Shown here one piece after another: positions 8,045 through 15,534 of a stretch of DNA of 64,000 nt. Within the stretch, counting starts at the first letter, position 1; each line of letters starts with the position of its first letter. The translations under genes and the position numbers were made by a program. Source of the DNA: Flavobacteriaceae bacterium (lineage in GTDB: Bacteria; Bacteroidota; Bacteroidia; Flavobacteriales; Flavobacteriaceae); NCBI GenBank assembly GCA_014238425.1, contig JABABD010000016.1:186001-250000 (forward strand), given 5' to 3'. The notes under the pieces are model-generated. The model had not been told where the DNA came from and made no database searches. It was given only the letters and a program-made list of their open reading frames with translations.

Positions 8045-8618
8045 TAGAGTTAAGAACATAGAGAAAAAACTATTGTCCGATAATTGGTATACACTTAATA
8101 AGTTCAGTTACGATTTTCAGACCAATAATGGTGAATGGATAAGGCAAGAGCGCGAAGCCTATGATCGTGGTAATGGTGCTGCGATTCTTTTATATAATGA
8201 AGAGAAACAAACGGTTGTTTTAACAAAACAATTCAGGATGCCTACCTATGTTAATGGAAATGATGATGGTTATATGATAGAGGCTTGTGCTGGGTTGTTG
8301 GATGATAATAATCCTGAAGATTGTATCAAAAAGGAAACAGAAGAGGAAACAGGTTATAGACTCAATAATGTCAAGAAAATTTTTGAAATGTACATGTCGC
8401 CAGGTTCTGTAACTGAAAAACTGTATTTTTTTGTGGCGGAATATGACTCCAAAATGAAAGTAAGTGATGGTGGTGGTGTTGAAACCGAAACCGAAGATAT
8501 TGAAGTTCTTGAATTACCTTTTGAAGAAGCGCTGGAAATGATGAATTCTGGAAAAATTGAAGATGCTAAGACGATTATTTTGTTGCAATATGCACAAATC
8601 TTTAGTTTAATGTCATGA
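8031..8618 (+). CDS. nudK: GDP-mannose pyrophosphatase NudK-like Nudix hydrolase
   Basis: Nudix hydrolase of the NudK (YffH) type, which cleaves GDP-mannose to GMP and mannose 1-phosphate; related members prefer other nucleotide sugars or ADP-ribose. About 195 aa, the family length. Characteristic NudK stretches are LSDNWYTL, YDRGNGAAILLYN, QFRMPTYVNGN and the Nudix box running from AGLLDDNNPE to KKETEEETG, then YMSPG and EDIEVLELPFEEALEM. The open frame begins at a TTG (8028); ATG 8031 or 8034 is more likely, inside the end of the AAA+ gene. The next gene starts in the overlapping ATGA. Its presence in this operon suggests a nucleotide-sugar or nucleotide-signal link. Confidence 0.9.
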   Translation: MMENNRVKNIEKKLLSDNWYTLNKFSYDFQTNNGEWIRQEREAYDRGNGAAILLYNEEKQTVVLTKQFRMPTYVNGNDDGYMIEACAGLLDDNNPEDCIKKETEEETGYRLNNVKKIFEMYMSPGSVTEKLYFFVAEYDSKMKVSDGGGVETETEDIEVLELPFEEALEMMNSGKIEDAKTIILLQYAQIFSLMS

Positions 8619-9850
8619 AAAAACTAATAGCTGCTAATCTATACCGAAGTGAATTATTGCCTATAAGTGGTAAACTCGTTGAACGTTATAACCAATGTTT
8701 GACTTTGCTTGGTTTTGGGCCTACAAAGCTCAAGACGTTTTCTATAGATGGTATTGGCTGGAGTCCAGAAATAGCAGAGAAACGTAAAAATCCGCATTAT
8801 CTAAATAGTGGAGATGCTAATCCGCATGCCATTATCATAACACCTCGGCAAAAAAACAAACCCGTGTATGTGCCCTTTCATTCCTTTGATCGAGATATCA
8901 TGAAACAGGTGTTCAGGATTCATGGAGAAAAGATTAGTGATATTACTCGTGACTGTGCAATTTGCGTGGACTTGGATCAATATATTGATGCGTTTTATGA
9001 GCCTCTAGACGTATTGAAGTACACGAATATTAATATTGGATTCAGACTGGTCAATGATTTGGATAAAGCCCAACAAAAGCAACTAGAACTTATAGAGACC
9101 TTTAAACAAGGCAATAATTTTATCGATGAAAATGTCCATATCCAATTACTGGGGATGGCAAAAAAATATGGTGATCTAAGAGATCGTGACTTGAACCTTC
9201 ATGAGCTTCAATTCACAACTGATTCCTTTTATACTAGGGCTTTTGGAGGTGTCTATGTGCTGCGGGATTTTATTTCACCAATCGTAGTTTTTGAAGATGA
9301 AAAATGGTACAAGGAGGCAATAAAAGACACGATGCATGATGTGCTTATTTATCATATCAAGCAACCAGAACTTATAGAGAAGCTTCGCGACCACGTCATT
9401 GTCACTTACGACCTCGAAGATGCTGTAAAGACAGAACGCTATGAGCGCATTAAAAAGTACATTTTTGCAAGTACTTTAAAAAACACCAATAATCCAATAA
9501 AAGATATTTTAGAAGATAATATTTTATTCAAAAGCTATTTAAACAAGGTAGATATTGATGCTCGCAAGCGTGTTATGTGTGTAGAACGTTATCTTGAAAA
9601 GTTAGAAATTAGTAACCAATATAAGATTTCTGATATGATTGATGACGATGTGTTTATCTCGTTACATGAGCCACATTCATCATTAATGGCAAAACACCAA
9701 GACCTTATATGGAAACTCTTGGTAAACATTGCGCCATTTGACCCTTTGCATCTATATTGGTATGACAAAGAAGGTTTTTATAAGACCTACCAAACTTGGG
9801 ATGACTCTTATAAAGACTGGGTTATAGATTATATCAGTAACAAAGTTTGA
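8615..9850 (+). CDS. Protein of unknown function, 411 aa, coupled to nudK
   Basis: No recognised domain, signal peptide or membrane helix. The N-terminal half contains a conserved-looking block (GIGWSPEIAEKRKNPHYLN, then NPHAIIITPRQKNKPVYVP) and an acidic segment (DLDQYIDAFYEP). The C-terminal half is helical with several conserved-looking Trp, Asp and Tyr residues (DPLHLYWYDKEGFYKTY). Its ATG overlaps the nudK stop (ATGA), which indicates translational coupling and a joint function with the AAA+ ATPase and NudK. I cannot name the family with certainty. Confidence 0.7.
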   Translation: MKKLIAANLYRSELLPISGKLVERYNQCLTLLGFGPTKLKTFSIDGIGWSPEIAEKRKNPHYLNSGDANPHAIIITPRQKNKPVYVPFHSFDRDIMKQVFRIHGEKISDITRDCAICVDLDQYIDAFYEPLDVLKYTNINIGFRLVNDLDKAQQKQLELIETFKQGNNFIDENVHIQLLGMAKKYGDLRDRDLNLHELQFTTDSFYTRAFGGVYVLRDFISPIVVFEDEKWYKEAIKDTMHDVLIYHIKQPELIEKLRDHVIVTYDLEDAVKTERYERIKKYIFASTLKNTNNPIKDILEDNILFKSYLNKVDIDARKRVMCVERYLEKLEISNQYKISDMIDDDVFISLHEPHSSLMAKHQDLIWKLLVNIAPFDPLHLYWYDKEGFYKTYQTWDDSYKDWVIDYISNKV

Positions 9851-9896
9851 TTAGAATAGACTAATTTTATAAGAAACATATTTAAATCCAACCATT

Positions 9897-10451
9897 ATGA
9901 CCATAGAACTCATCACTTTCATCGCAGCTATTTTATTTGGCGTATTACTTTATTGGCGAGAATCTAATGGAAACGGCATATATCGTTTCGTAAATAAATT
10001 GGCATATAGCAAAGAGCTTCAAATGAAGCCTGAAGATAGAAAAGGGTTTATTTACCAGCAGTCACTTCTGTTGCGTATTGTTTTTATTACGGCTTTGTTC
10101 TTGATTGGCATTGTAATTACACGATTCCTCATTCCAATTGATTTGGCTACCATTTCGTTATTTGCTTCGATGATCGTTGGAACCTTAGTAGGAACCTATG
10201 TTGCTGCCTTCGTTTTTAAGTCGGGAGAAGTCATTGATGAGAAATCAGATTCTATAGAAGATGTGTTTCATGACACTATTGAAAAAGGAAAAGATTTTAT
10301 CGAAGACCTTAAGGCAAAAGGAGAAAAGTCAGCTGAAGCAGTTGAAGAAAAAATAGAAGATGTAAAGGAAGACATTAAAGAAGTAAAAGAAGATATTAAA
10401 GAAGATGCTAAAAGCGCTAGAGAGCGATTAAAGGATAAGGGACTTTTATAG
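9897..10451 (+). CDS. Membrane protein with charged amphipathic repeat tail, 184 aa
   Basis: Three hydrophobic helices (about residues 5-20, 56-77 and 83-108) are followed by a long soluble tail of alternating acidic and basic residues. Within the tail the run EDVKEDIKEVKEDIKEDAK repeats with a seven-residue step, like YtxH or LEA-type amphipathic helices seen in stress proteins. It could lie along the membrane or bind the operon's coiled-coil protein. Same strand, 46 bases after the 411-aa gene. Function unknown. Confidence 0.65.
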   Translation: MTIELITFIAAILFGVLLYWRESNGNGIYRFVNKLAYSKELQMKPEDRKGFIYQQSLLLRIVFITALFLIGIVITRFLIPIDLATISLFASMIVGTLVGTYVAAFVFKSGEVIDEKSDSIEDVFHDTIEKGKDFIEDLKAKGEKSAEAVEEKIEDVKEDIKEVKEDIKEDAKSARERLKDKGLL

Positions 10452-10453
10452 AT

Positions 10454-10522
10454 TGTCATTCCGCATTAAATGCGGAATCCATCTTTAATTAATAAAAGAT
10501 TCCTGCAAAGGCAGTAATGACA
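10454..10522. repeat. REP-like element with terminal inverted repeats and two hairpins
   Basis: The outer ends TGTCATT (10454-10460) and AATGACA (10516-10522) are inverted repeats. Inside are a perfect hairpin (ATTCCGCAT, loop TAA, ATGCGGAAT at 10458-10478), an ATCTTT / AAAGAT pairing in the centre, and a second hairpin (ATTCCTGC / GCAGTAAT, one mismatch). This looks like a paired REP element of the kind scattered between flavobacterial genes. It lies between two operon genes and may reduce downstream expression. Confidence 0.65.
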
Positions 10523-10533
10523 AAACAAAATAA

Positions 10534-12231
10534 ATGATAAAAAGATACTGGCAAAAAGGAGCAAAGCAAAAAACCATAGTAATTGTAATAGGTTTGATTC
10601 TGCTCGTCGCATTGTTCATTCTTAGAGATGACTATCAACCTGCGTTGTTATTCATTAGGAAATTCATCTTCATTATTTTATTGAGTGCTATCATAATGTA
10701 TTTCGGGTTAAAGAAATTCAGAAGCTCAGCAAGGTCTGGAAAGCGATTAGGGATATTGGCATTATTGATTCTCTTCTTCGGAATCCTATATTTCGCAGGA
10801 TGGCATTTTAAAATGTACGATTATATGAAAACTTATAATGTTTTCAATAGCATGAACAAAGTAGAAATAGATGAATTACCGCTTACCCAAAACGAGCGTA
10901 TTCAGCCTTTACGTAATATCTTCTCAATGGCGAATGAATCCGTCGGGGAAACTTTGGATGTCTCTTTACCGCATTTGGTGCGAGTAGATGGCGAGAATAA
11001 ATGGACAATGGCAATCCAACCATCAGAACAATATACATTGCAACAAATAAAAGATAATACAGAAGAAGTGTTCGCAGTATCTAGCACAACACCATTTCCG
11101 AGGTTTTCTAACGAGAACAGGATCTCGGTGACATTCTCAATAGGAGAGTCTCTAAAGTTCAGTAGAAACACTTATAATGCAGTTGTACAACGTTTTAATC
11201 CTTGGATGCTCGTTAATTACGAACCAGGCGATACCTTTTACATGAAAAACGATGATGGTAAATGGGTTGAAGTAGTGAGCTTGATAAAATGGAAAGGATT
11301 CTTTTTTCCGTATCCAACCTTTGGTGGCGTGATGGTAGTTGATAGTGGAGAGCATGATTTCAATGATTATGTCGAGCGTATCTTGATCGGTAAAGGAACA
11401 TTTATTAGCCCTGAGGAGATGAAGAACTATCCCTACTTGACAAAGCAGAATACGTTATCAGAGAAAGTGTCGCGCTTACAGGCAAGTTCTTTAAAGTTCT
11501 TAGGCGGTTTTAGTGATCCACTACCATGGAATATGCAAACAGCAGTTAAGATTCCTGACTTGTCAAAAGATCAAAATGAACAACCTTTTGTAACGGATTT
11601 TGATTTTTCCGATACTAAAAGTAATGCTTATAGCGGATTATATCATTGGTTCGGACTAGAACCAGTAGGCGATGAACGGACTAGTTTAACCTATAGCGTA
11701 TTTGTTCCAGCTGATGGCACCGATGCCTTGTATTATTATGATCATGCCACAAGAAAGCAAGGATATGCAGGAGTTTCGGCAATGCCTTTAAAAGTTAAGG
11801 AATCTAGAAAAGAGTACGATTGGACCGCCAATACACCTGTAGAATTCAGGCCTTATATCAAAAATATTGCAGGACGTAAACGTATGTTTTTTTTAGGAAC
11901 TGTATCAGCGATCAGTGATAAAGACTCTGGTCAATTTGACGGTTCTGCGACACCAGATTTAGTGTTAATTGATAGTGAATATCGGGACGTCGTGTGGATT
12001 GATGTAAAACACCCAAGCACTTGGGACAAGATGGTGTATGACCAACTAAATGAAGCTTGGCGTTCTAGTGAAGGTATAGATGACTACTATGTTGAGGAAA
12101 CTAAAACGATTGAAAGGTTTAAAAGAATTGCAGATTCTTTAAAAACAATTCCTGTTCTGGATAAGAATGACGATAAGATTGAACGTTTACAAAGACAGAT
12201 AGATTCTATTAAAGCATTGAAGGGCAATTAA
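10534..12231 (+). CDS. Membrane protein with large soluble domain, 565 aa, unknown function
   Basis: Three N-terminal transmembrane helices (about residues 15-32, 37-57 and 70-88) are followed by roughly 440 soluble residues and a short C-terminal coiled coil (IERLQRQIDSIKALK). With an odd number of helices after a basic start (MIKRYWQKGAKQK), the large domain is predicted to be outside the cytoplasm. No recognised domain. It ends the plus-strand operon and converges on the RamB-like regulator with a nine-base gap and no clear terminator hairpin. The topology suggests it couples the cytoplasmic AAA+/NudK machinery to the envelope, but that is inference. Confidence 0.65.
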   Translation: MIKRYWQKGAKQKTIVIVIGLILLVALFILRDDYQPALLFIRKFIFIILLSAIIMYFGLKKFRSSARSGKRLGILALLILFFGILYFAGWHFKMYDYMKTYNVFNSMNKVEIDELPLTQNERIQPLRNIFSMANESVGETLDVSLPHLVRVDGENKWTMAIQPSEQYTLQQIKDNTEEVFAVSSTTPFPRFSNENRISVTFSIGESLKFSRNTYNAVVQRFNPWMLVNYEPGDTFYMKNDDGKWVEVVSLIKWKGFFFPYPTFGGVMVVDSGEHDFNDYVERILIGKGTFISPEEMKNYPYLTKQNTLSEKVSRLQASSLKFLGGFSDPLPWNMQTAVKIPDLSKDQNEQPFVTDFDFSDTKSNAYSGLYHWFGLEPVGDERTSLTYSVFVPADGTDALYYYDHATRKQGYAGVSAMPLKVKESRKEYDWTANTPVEFRPYIKNIAGRKRMFFLGTVSAISDKDSGQFDGSATPDLVLIDSEYRDVVWIDVKHPSTWDKMVYDQLNEAWRSSEGIDDYYVEETKTIERFKRIADSLKTIPVLDKNDDKIERLQRQIDSIKALKGN

Positions 12232-12240
12232 AAAGTAGAC

Positions 12241-13725
12241 TTATTGTATTTGACTAAATCTATTTGTCAATTCGCCAACCACTATTTCCGTGAGTGTGTT
12301 TTTAGATAAGCGTTCTAGAATAATTGCTGGAGCTTTTCTTTCCTTGCAATCAGCTATAGAACAGCGCTCACATGTAACACCAACATTTCGTGTTTTGATT
12401 TTTTTATCATCTAAAAATGCTATTTTACGTTTGAGTTGTTTATTAATTAAAAGCCCAACACTAATGCTGCGATAACGCTTAGTGCTAAAAGGGTCTTTAG
12501 TAGCAGATGAGAGTACTAAATAGTGTACGTCATCATCTGGATAATAAGAAACCTGAGCATCAAACACATGTTTTTTACTATTTTCACTAATATTTTTGAG
12601 AACATTTAACGACACCCATCGTCGGCAATAATGTTCATTGTTTTCATTAGCGTGAGGTGAGTGCTGATGCGATAAATGTAATTCCTTATTAAGATAAAAC
12701 CTTTGACTGCCTGCTTCATGCGTAAATCTTAAAAAAAACAGATTTTGAATATTGAAATCCTTTGGTAAAATATTGGTCAATCTTTGGTAAAAGGACTCCG
12801 GAGACGCATTAAAACCATTCATTGTTTTTAGAAAAAGTGATTTATCAAGAGTGTCTTTCTTAAAGAAATCAGCTAGTTGCTTGGTAATAATTGTTTTTGG
12901 TAAAATTAATGCACCAGCAAAATAAGACGCATAAAAATTATTTAGGACTTGATCAAAGTTCTCAAATTTAATCCACGAAAAGGTATATAAACGATCTTTG
13001 AATTCTAAAAAGTTATATGCTAACTCTTTGGCATAAATAAAGGTGCGTTGTGCATTATCTATATGATTCGCCAATAGAAGTGTTTTTGTTTTTGGAACAA
13101 AAACAGAACGCAAATTGCCTAGCGCTTCATGCTTGTTTAACTCATTTTTGTTAATGGTATAACCGTATTCCTCAATTAAGATGTCTTCCAGTTCTTTTGG
13201 AGAAATTGGCTTGTTTAAATCTAATTGATAAGCTTTTGCGAATTTTAGGACACTGTGCTCTAAATTATCAAAATAATTATTATTGGCTTCTTGGAATGAA
13301 CGTACTGAAGCCAAATAAAAACTTTCTCTGCTGACATTATAGTGTTGAGCAATTTTAATAATTGTGCTAATAAATGCATTTACTTTTGCTGGGGCATTGG
13401 CAACTATATCTATTAAGTTGCTTTCTTTTATTCCAAAAAGTTCGAGGGGTATTTCTTTTAAAATTTTGGATTGAAGAATTTCTCCAATTGGCGCTAGATT
13501 CTTATCTAGTTTTAGGGAAACAAAATGATCATAAGGAACATCTAGTTTTTCAGAGAGTATCGCGATCTTATCAGGTTTAGGGTATTTTTTTCCTTTTTCA
13601 ATTTCGTTTAAATATGATTTTGATAAGCCAGAAAGCTTTGATAGCCCAAACAACGACAGGTCTTTGTCTGTTCTTATTTGCTTAAGCTTCAATCCAAAAA
13701 TAAGTTTAATATAGTTTTCTTCCAT
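12241..13725 (-). CDS. RamB-like transcriptional regulator (XRE HTH + degenerate IrrE-type + C-terminal Cys domain)
   Basis: 494 aa. The N-terminal XRE helix-turn-helix (about residues 8-62, LSKLSGLSKSYLNEIEKGK) is followed by an IrrE/ImmA-like region in which the metalloprotease HExxH is degenerate (AKELAYNF). The C-terminal domain has the motif GVTCERCSIADCKER that marks short-chain acyl-CoA regulators such as RamB, the acetate regulator of Corynebacterium. An upstream in-frame TTG at 13734 is possible, but ATG 13725 is preferred. It is divergent from aceB-aceA across 127 bases, the arrangement expected for a direct regulator of the glyoxylate shunt, probably sensing an acyl-CoA. Confidence 0.85.
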   Translation of the reverse strand: MEENYIKLIFGLKLKQIRTDKDLSLFGLSKLSGLSKSYLNEIEKGKKYPKPDKIAILSEKLDVPYDHFVSLKLDKNLAPIGEILQSKILKEIPLELFGIKESNLIDIVANAPAKVNAFISTIIKIAQHYNVSRESFYLASVRSFQEANNNYFDNLEHSVLKFAKAYQLDLNKPISPKELEDILIEEYGYTINKNELNKHEALGNLRSVFVPKTKTLLLANHIDNAQRTFIYAKELAYNFLEFKDRLYTFSWIKFENFDQVLNNFYASYFAGALILPKTIITKQLADFFKKDTLDKSLFLKTMNGFNASPESFYQRLTNILPKDFNIQNLFFLRFTHEAGSQRFYLNKELHLSHQHSPHANENNEHYCRRWVSLNVLKNISENSKKHVFDAQVSYYPDDDVHYLVLSSATKDPFSTKRYRSISVGLLINKQLKRKIAFLDDKKIKTRNVGVTCERCSIADCKERKAPAIILERLSKNTLTEIVVGELTNRFSQIQ

Positions 13726-13787
13726 AATTCGCAATCAAATATAATGTTTTTTGCGGATTATCTATTTTTTAAGTATTTTAACTATTT

Positions 13788-13801
13788 AGCGAACGTTCGC
13801 T
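13788..13801. promoter_or_regulatory. Candidate operator, perfect 14-bp palindrome
   Basis: AGCGAACGTTCGCT is a perfect palindrome and unusually GC-rich for this AT-rich intergenic region between the RamB-like regulator and aceB. It ends at the -33 area of the proposed aceB promoter, so a bound protein could control both divergent genes. That the RamB-like protein binds it is inference. Confidence 0.5.
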
Positions 13802-13831
13802 TGTTTTTTGTTTTTTTGTTTCATAATATTG
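13801..13831 (+). promoter_or_regulatory. Candidate aceB promoter
   Basis: The -7 candidate is TAATATTG at 13824-13831 (seven of eight against TAnnTTTG), with a TTG at 13801-13803 in the -33 position and a 20-base spacer, slightly long. The start codon follows 21 bases later. Weak match; position relative to the palindrome supports it. Confidence 0.35.
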
Positions 13832-13852
13832 AAGTGTTAAAAATTTGTAAGC

Positions 13853-15451
13853 ATGGAAAACACATTATTGAAAGAGCAGAAAATAAATTTCTCAAAAGAG
13901 GTTAATAATTATTATCCAGATATATTAACAGATGACGCCTTAGCTTTTTTAACAGCTTTGCATGAAAAGTTTAACGATAAAAGATTGAACCTACTTGAAG
14001 AAAGACTTATGCAACAGACTGTATTTAATAAAGGTATGTTTCCTGAATTCCCTAAAGAAACGGCTTCTATAAGAAATGGAGATTGGGTTGCAGGATCTAT
14101 TCCTCATGATTTAAAAGACAGACGTGTTGAGATTACTGGACCTGTTGATAGAAAAATGATTATCAATGCATTGAATTCAGGAGCTAAAACCTTTATGGCA
14201 GACTTAGAAGACAGTAATGCACCCACATGGACAAATACTATAGAAGGCCAGAAAAACTTAATAGATGCTAACAAAAAAACAATTTTGTTGCACGATACCA
14301 AGAGAAACAAAAAATATGAATTGAATGATAAGACGGCTGTTTTATTAGTGAGGCCAAGAGGATTGCATTTAAATGAAAGACATATCTTAATTAATAAGGA
14401 AGAGGTTTCTGGAAGCTTGGTTGATTTTGGATTGTATGTATGGCATAATACAGCTACAATGCTAGAAAACGGTACAGCACCTTATTTTTATCTACCAAAG
14501 CTTGAACATTATGCTGAAGCACGTTGGTGGAATGAGGTATTTGAGTTTGCTCAAGATTATTTGGGAGTGCCTAAAGGAACATATAAAGCCACAGTTTTAA
14601 TAGAAACAATAACTGCTAGTTTTCAGTTAGACGAAATTATCTATGAACTAAAAGATCATATTGTAGGTTTAAATTGTGGACGCTGGGATTATATATTCTC
14701 TTATATCAAAAAGTTTCGTAACCACACTGATTTTATCGTGCCTAATAGAGATCAGGTAACTATGAGTACACCTTTTATGGATGCTTATTCTAAATTGGTG
14801 ATTCAGCGTTGTCATAAAAGAGGAATTCATGCAATTGGAGGTATGGCAGCACAGATCCCTATTAAAAATGATGAATATGCAAATATTGTTGCCCTAGAAA
14901 AGGTACGTGCAGATAAAGAACGAGAAGTTAAAAATGGGCATGACGGTACTTGGGTGGCTCATCCAGCTTTGGTTAGTGTTGCCATGAATGAGTTTAATAA
15001 ATATATGCCAACTGAAAATCAGTTGAATGTAACAAGGGACGACATTGTTATTACAGAGCAAGATTTAGTCGAATTGCCAAGAGGTACGGTTTCAGAAGAA
15101 GGAATTAGAAAGAACATTAATGTAGGCATTCTTTATATAGAGGCATGGTTAAGAGGTTATGGTGCTGTAGCGCTTTATAATTTAATGGAGGACGCTGCAA
15201 CTGCCGAAATATCTAGGACACAAATTTGGCAATGGTTAAAAAGAGAAGTGAAACTTGAAGATGGAAGGATTTTTACAATTGAGCTTTTTGACGATATTTT
15301 TAATAATGAGGTTGAGAAAATCATCACTGAAGTTGGAGAGGGAAATATTGGTAAGACTAAATTCAAATTGGCGATAGAATTATTCAAAAAATTAGTTACA
15401 ACTGAGGAGTTTGAAGAATTTTTAACATTATCAGCATATAATCATATATAA
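13853..15451 (+). CDS. aceB: Malate synthase A
   Basis: Condenses glyoxylate with acetyl-CoA to malate, the second step of the glyoxylate shunt; cytoplasmic. 532 aa, the usual length of the A isoform. The malate synthase signature KDHIVGLNCGRWDY is at residues 267-280, and substrate-binding stretches such as FMADLEDSNAPTW and HAIGGMAAQIPI are present. The start ATG follows a long AT-rich leader. It is first in an operon with aceA; an RNA hairpin lies in the 83-base gap between them. The divergent RamB-like gene suggests repression or activation in response to acetate or fatty-acid metabolites. Confidence 0.97.
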   Translation: MENTLLKEQKINFSKEVNNYYPDILTDDALAFLTALHEKFNDKRLNLLEERLMQQTVFNKGMFPEFPKETASIRNGDWVAGSIPHDLKDRRVEITGPVDRKMIINALNSGAKTFMADLEDSNAPTWTNTIEGQKNLIDANKKTILLHDTKRNKKYELNDKTAVLLVRPRGLHLNERHILINKEEVSGSLVDFGLYVWHNTATMLENGTAPYFYLPKLEHYAEARWWNEVFEFAQDYLGVPKGTYKATVLIETITASFQLDEIIYELKDHIVGLNCGRWDYIFSYIKKFRNHTDFIVPNRDQVTMSTPFMDAYSKLVIQRCHKRGIHAIGGMAAQIPIKNDEYANIVALEKVRADKEREVKNGHDGTWVAHPALVSVAMNEFNKYMPTENQLNVTRDDIVITEQDLVELPRGTVSEEGIRKNINVGILYIEAWLRGYGAVALYNLMEDAATAEISRTQIWQWLKREVKLEDGRIFTIELFDDIFNNEVEKIITEVGEGNIGKTKFKLAIELFKKLVTTEEFEEFLTLSAYNHI

Positions 15452-15457
15452 AAAAAT

Positions 15458-15488
15458 GTCTCGCAACTACTGTAATAGTTTACGAGAC
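15458..15488 (+). other. RNA hairpin between aceB and aceA
   Basis: GTCTCG (15458-15463) pairs with CGAGAC (15483-15488), and after small bulges AACTA pairs with TAGTT around a six-base loop. No T-run follows, so it is more likely an mRNA-stability or processing element than a full terminator. It could set the aceB to aceA ratio. Confidence 0.45.
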
Positions 15489-15534
15489 GTAATTATCAAA
15501 ATCTAGAATAACCTTAATAATTAAACACGAAATT

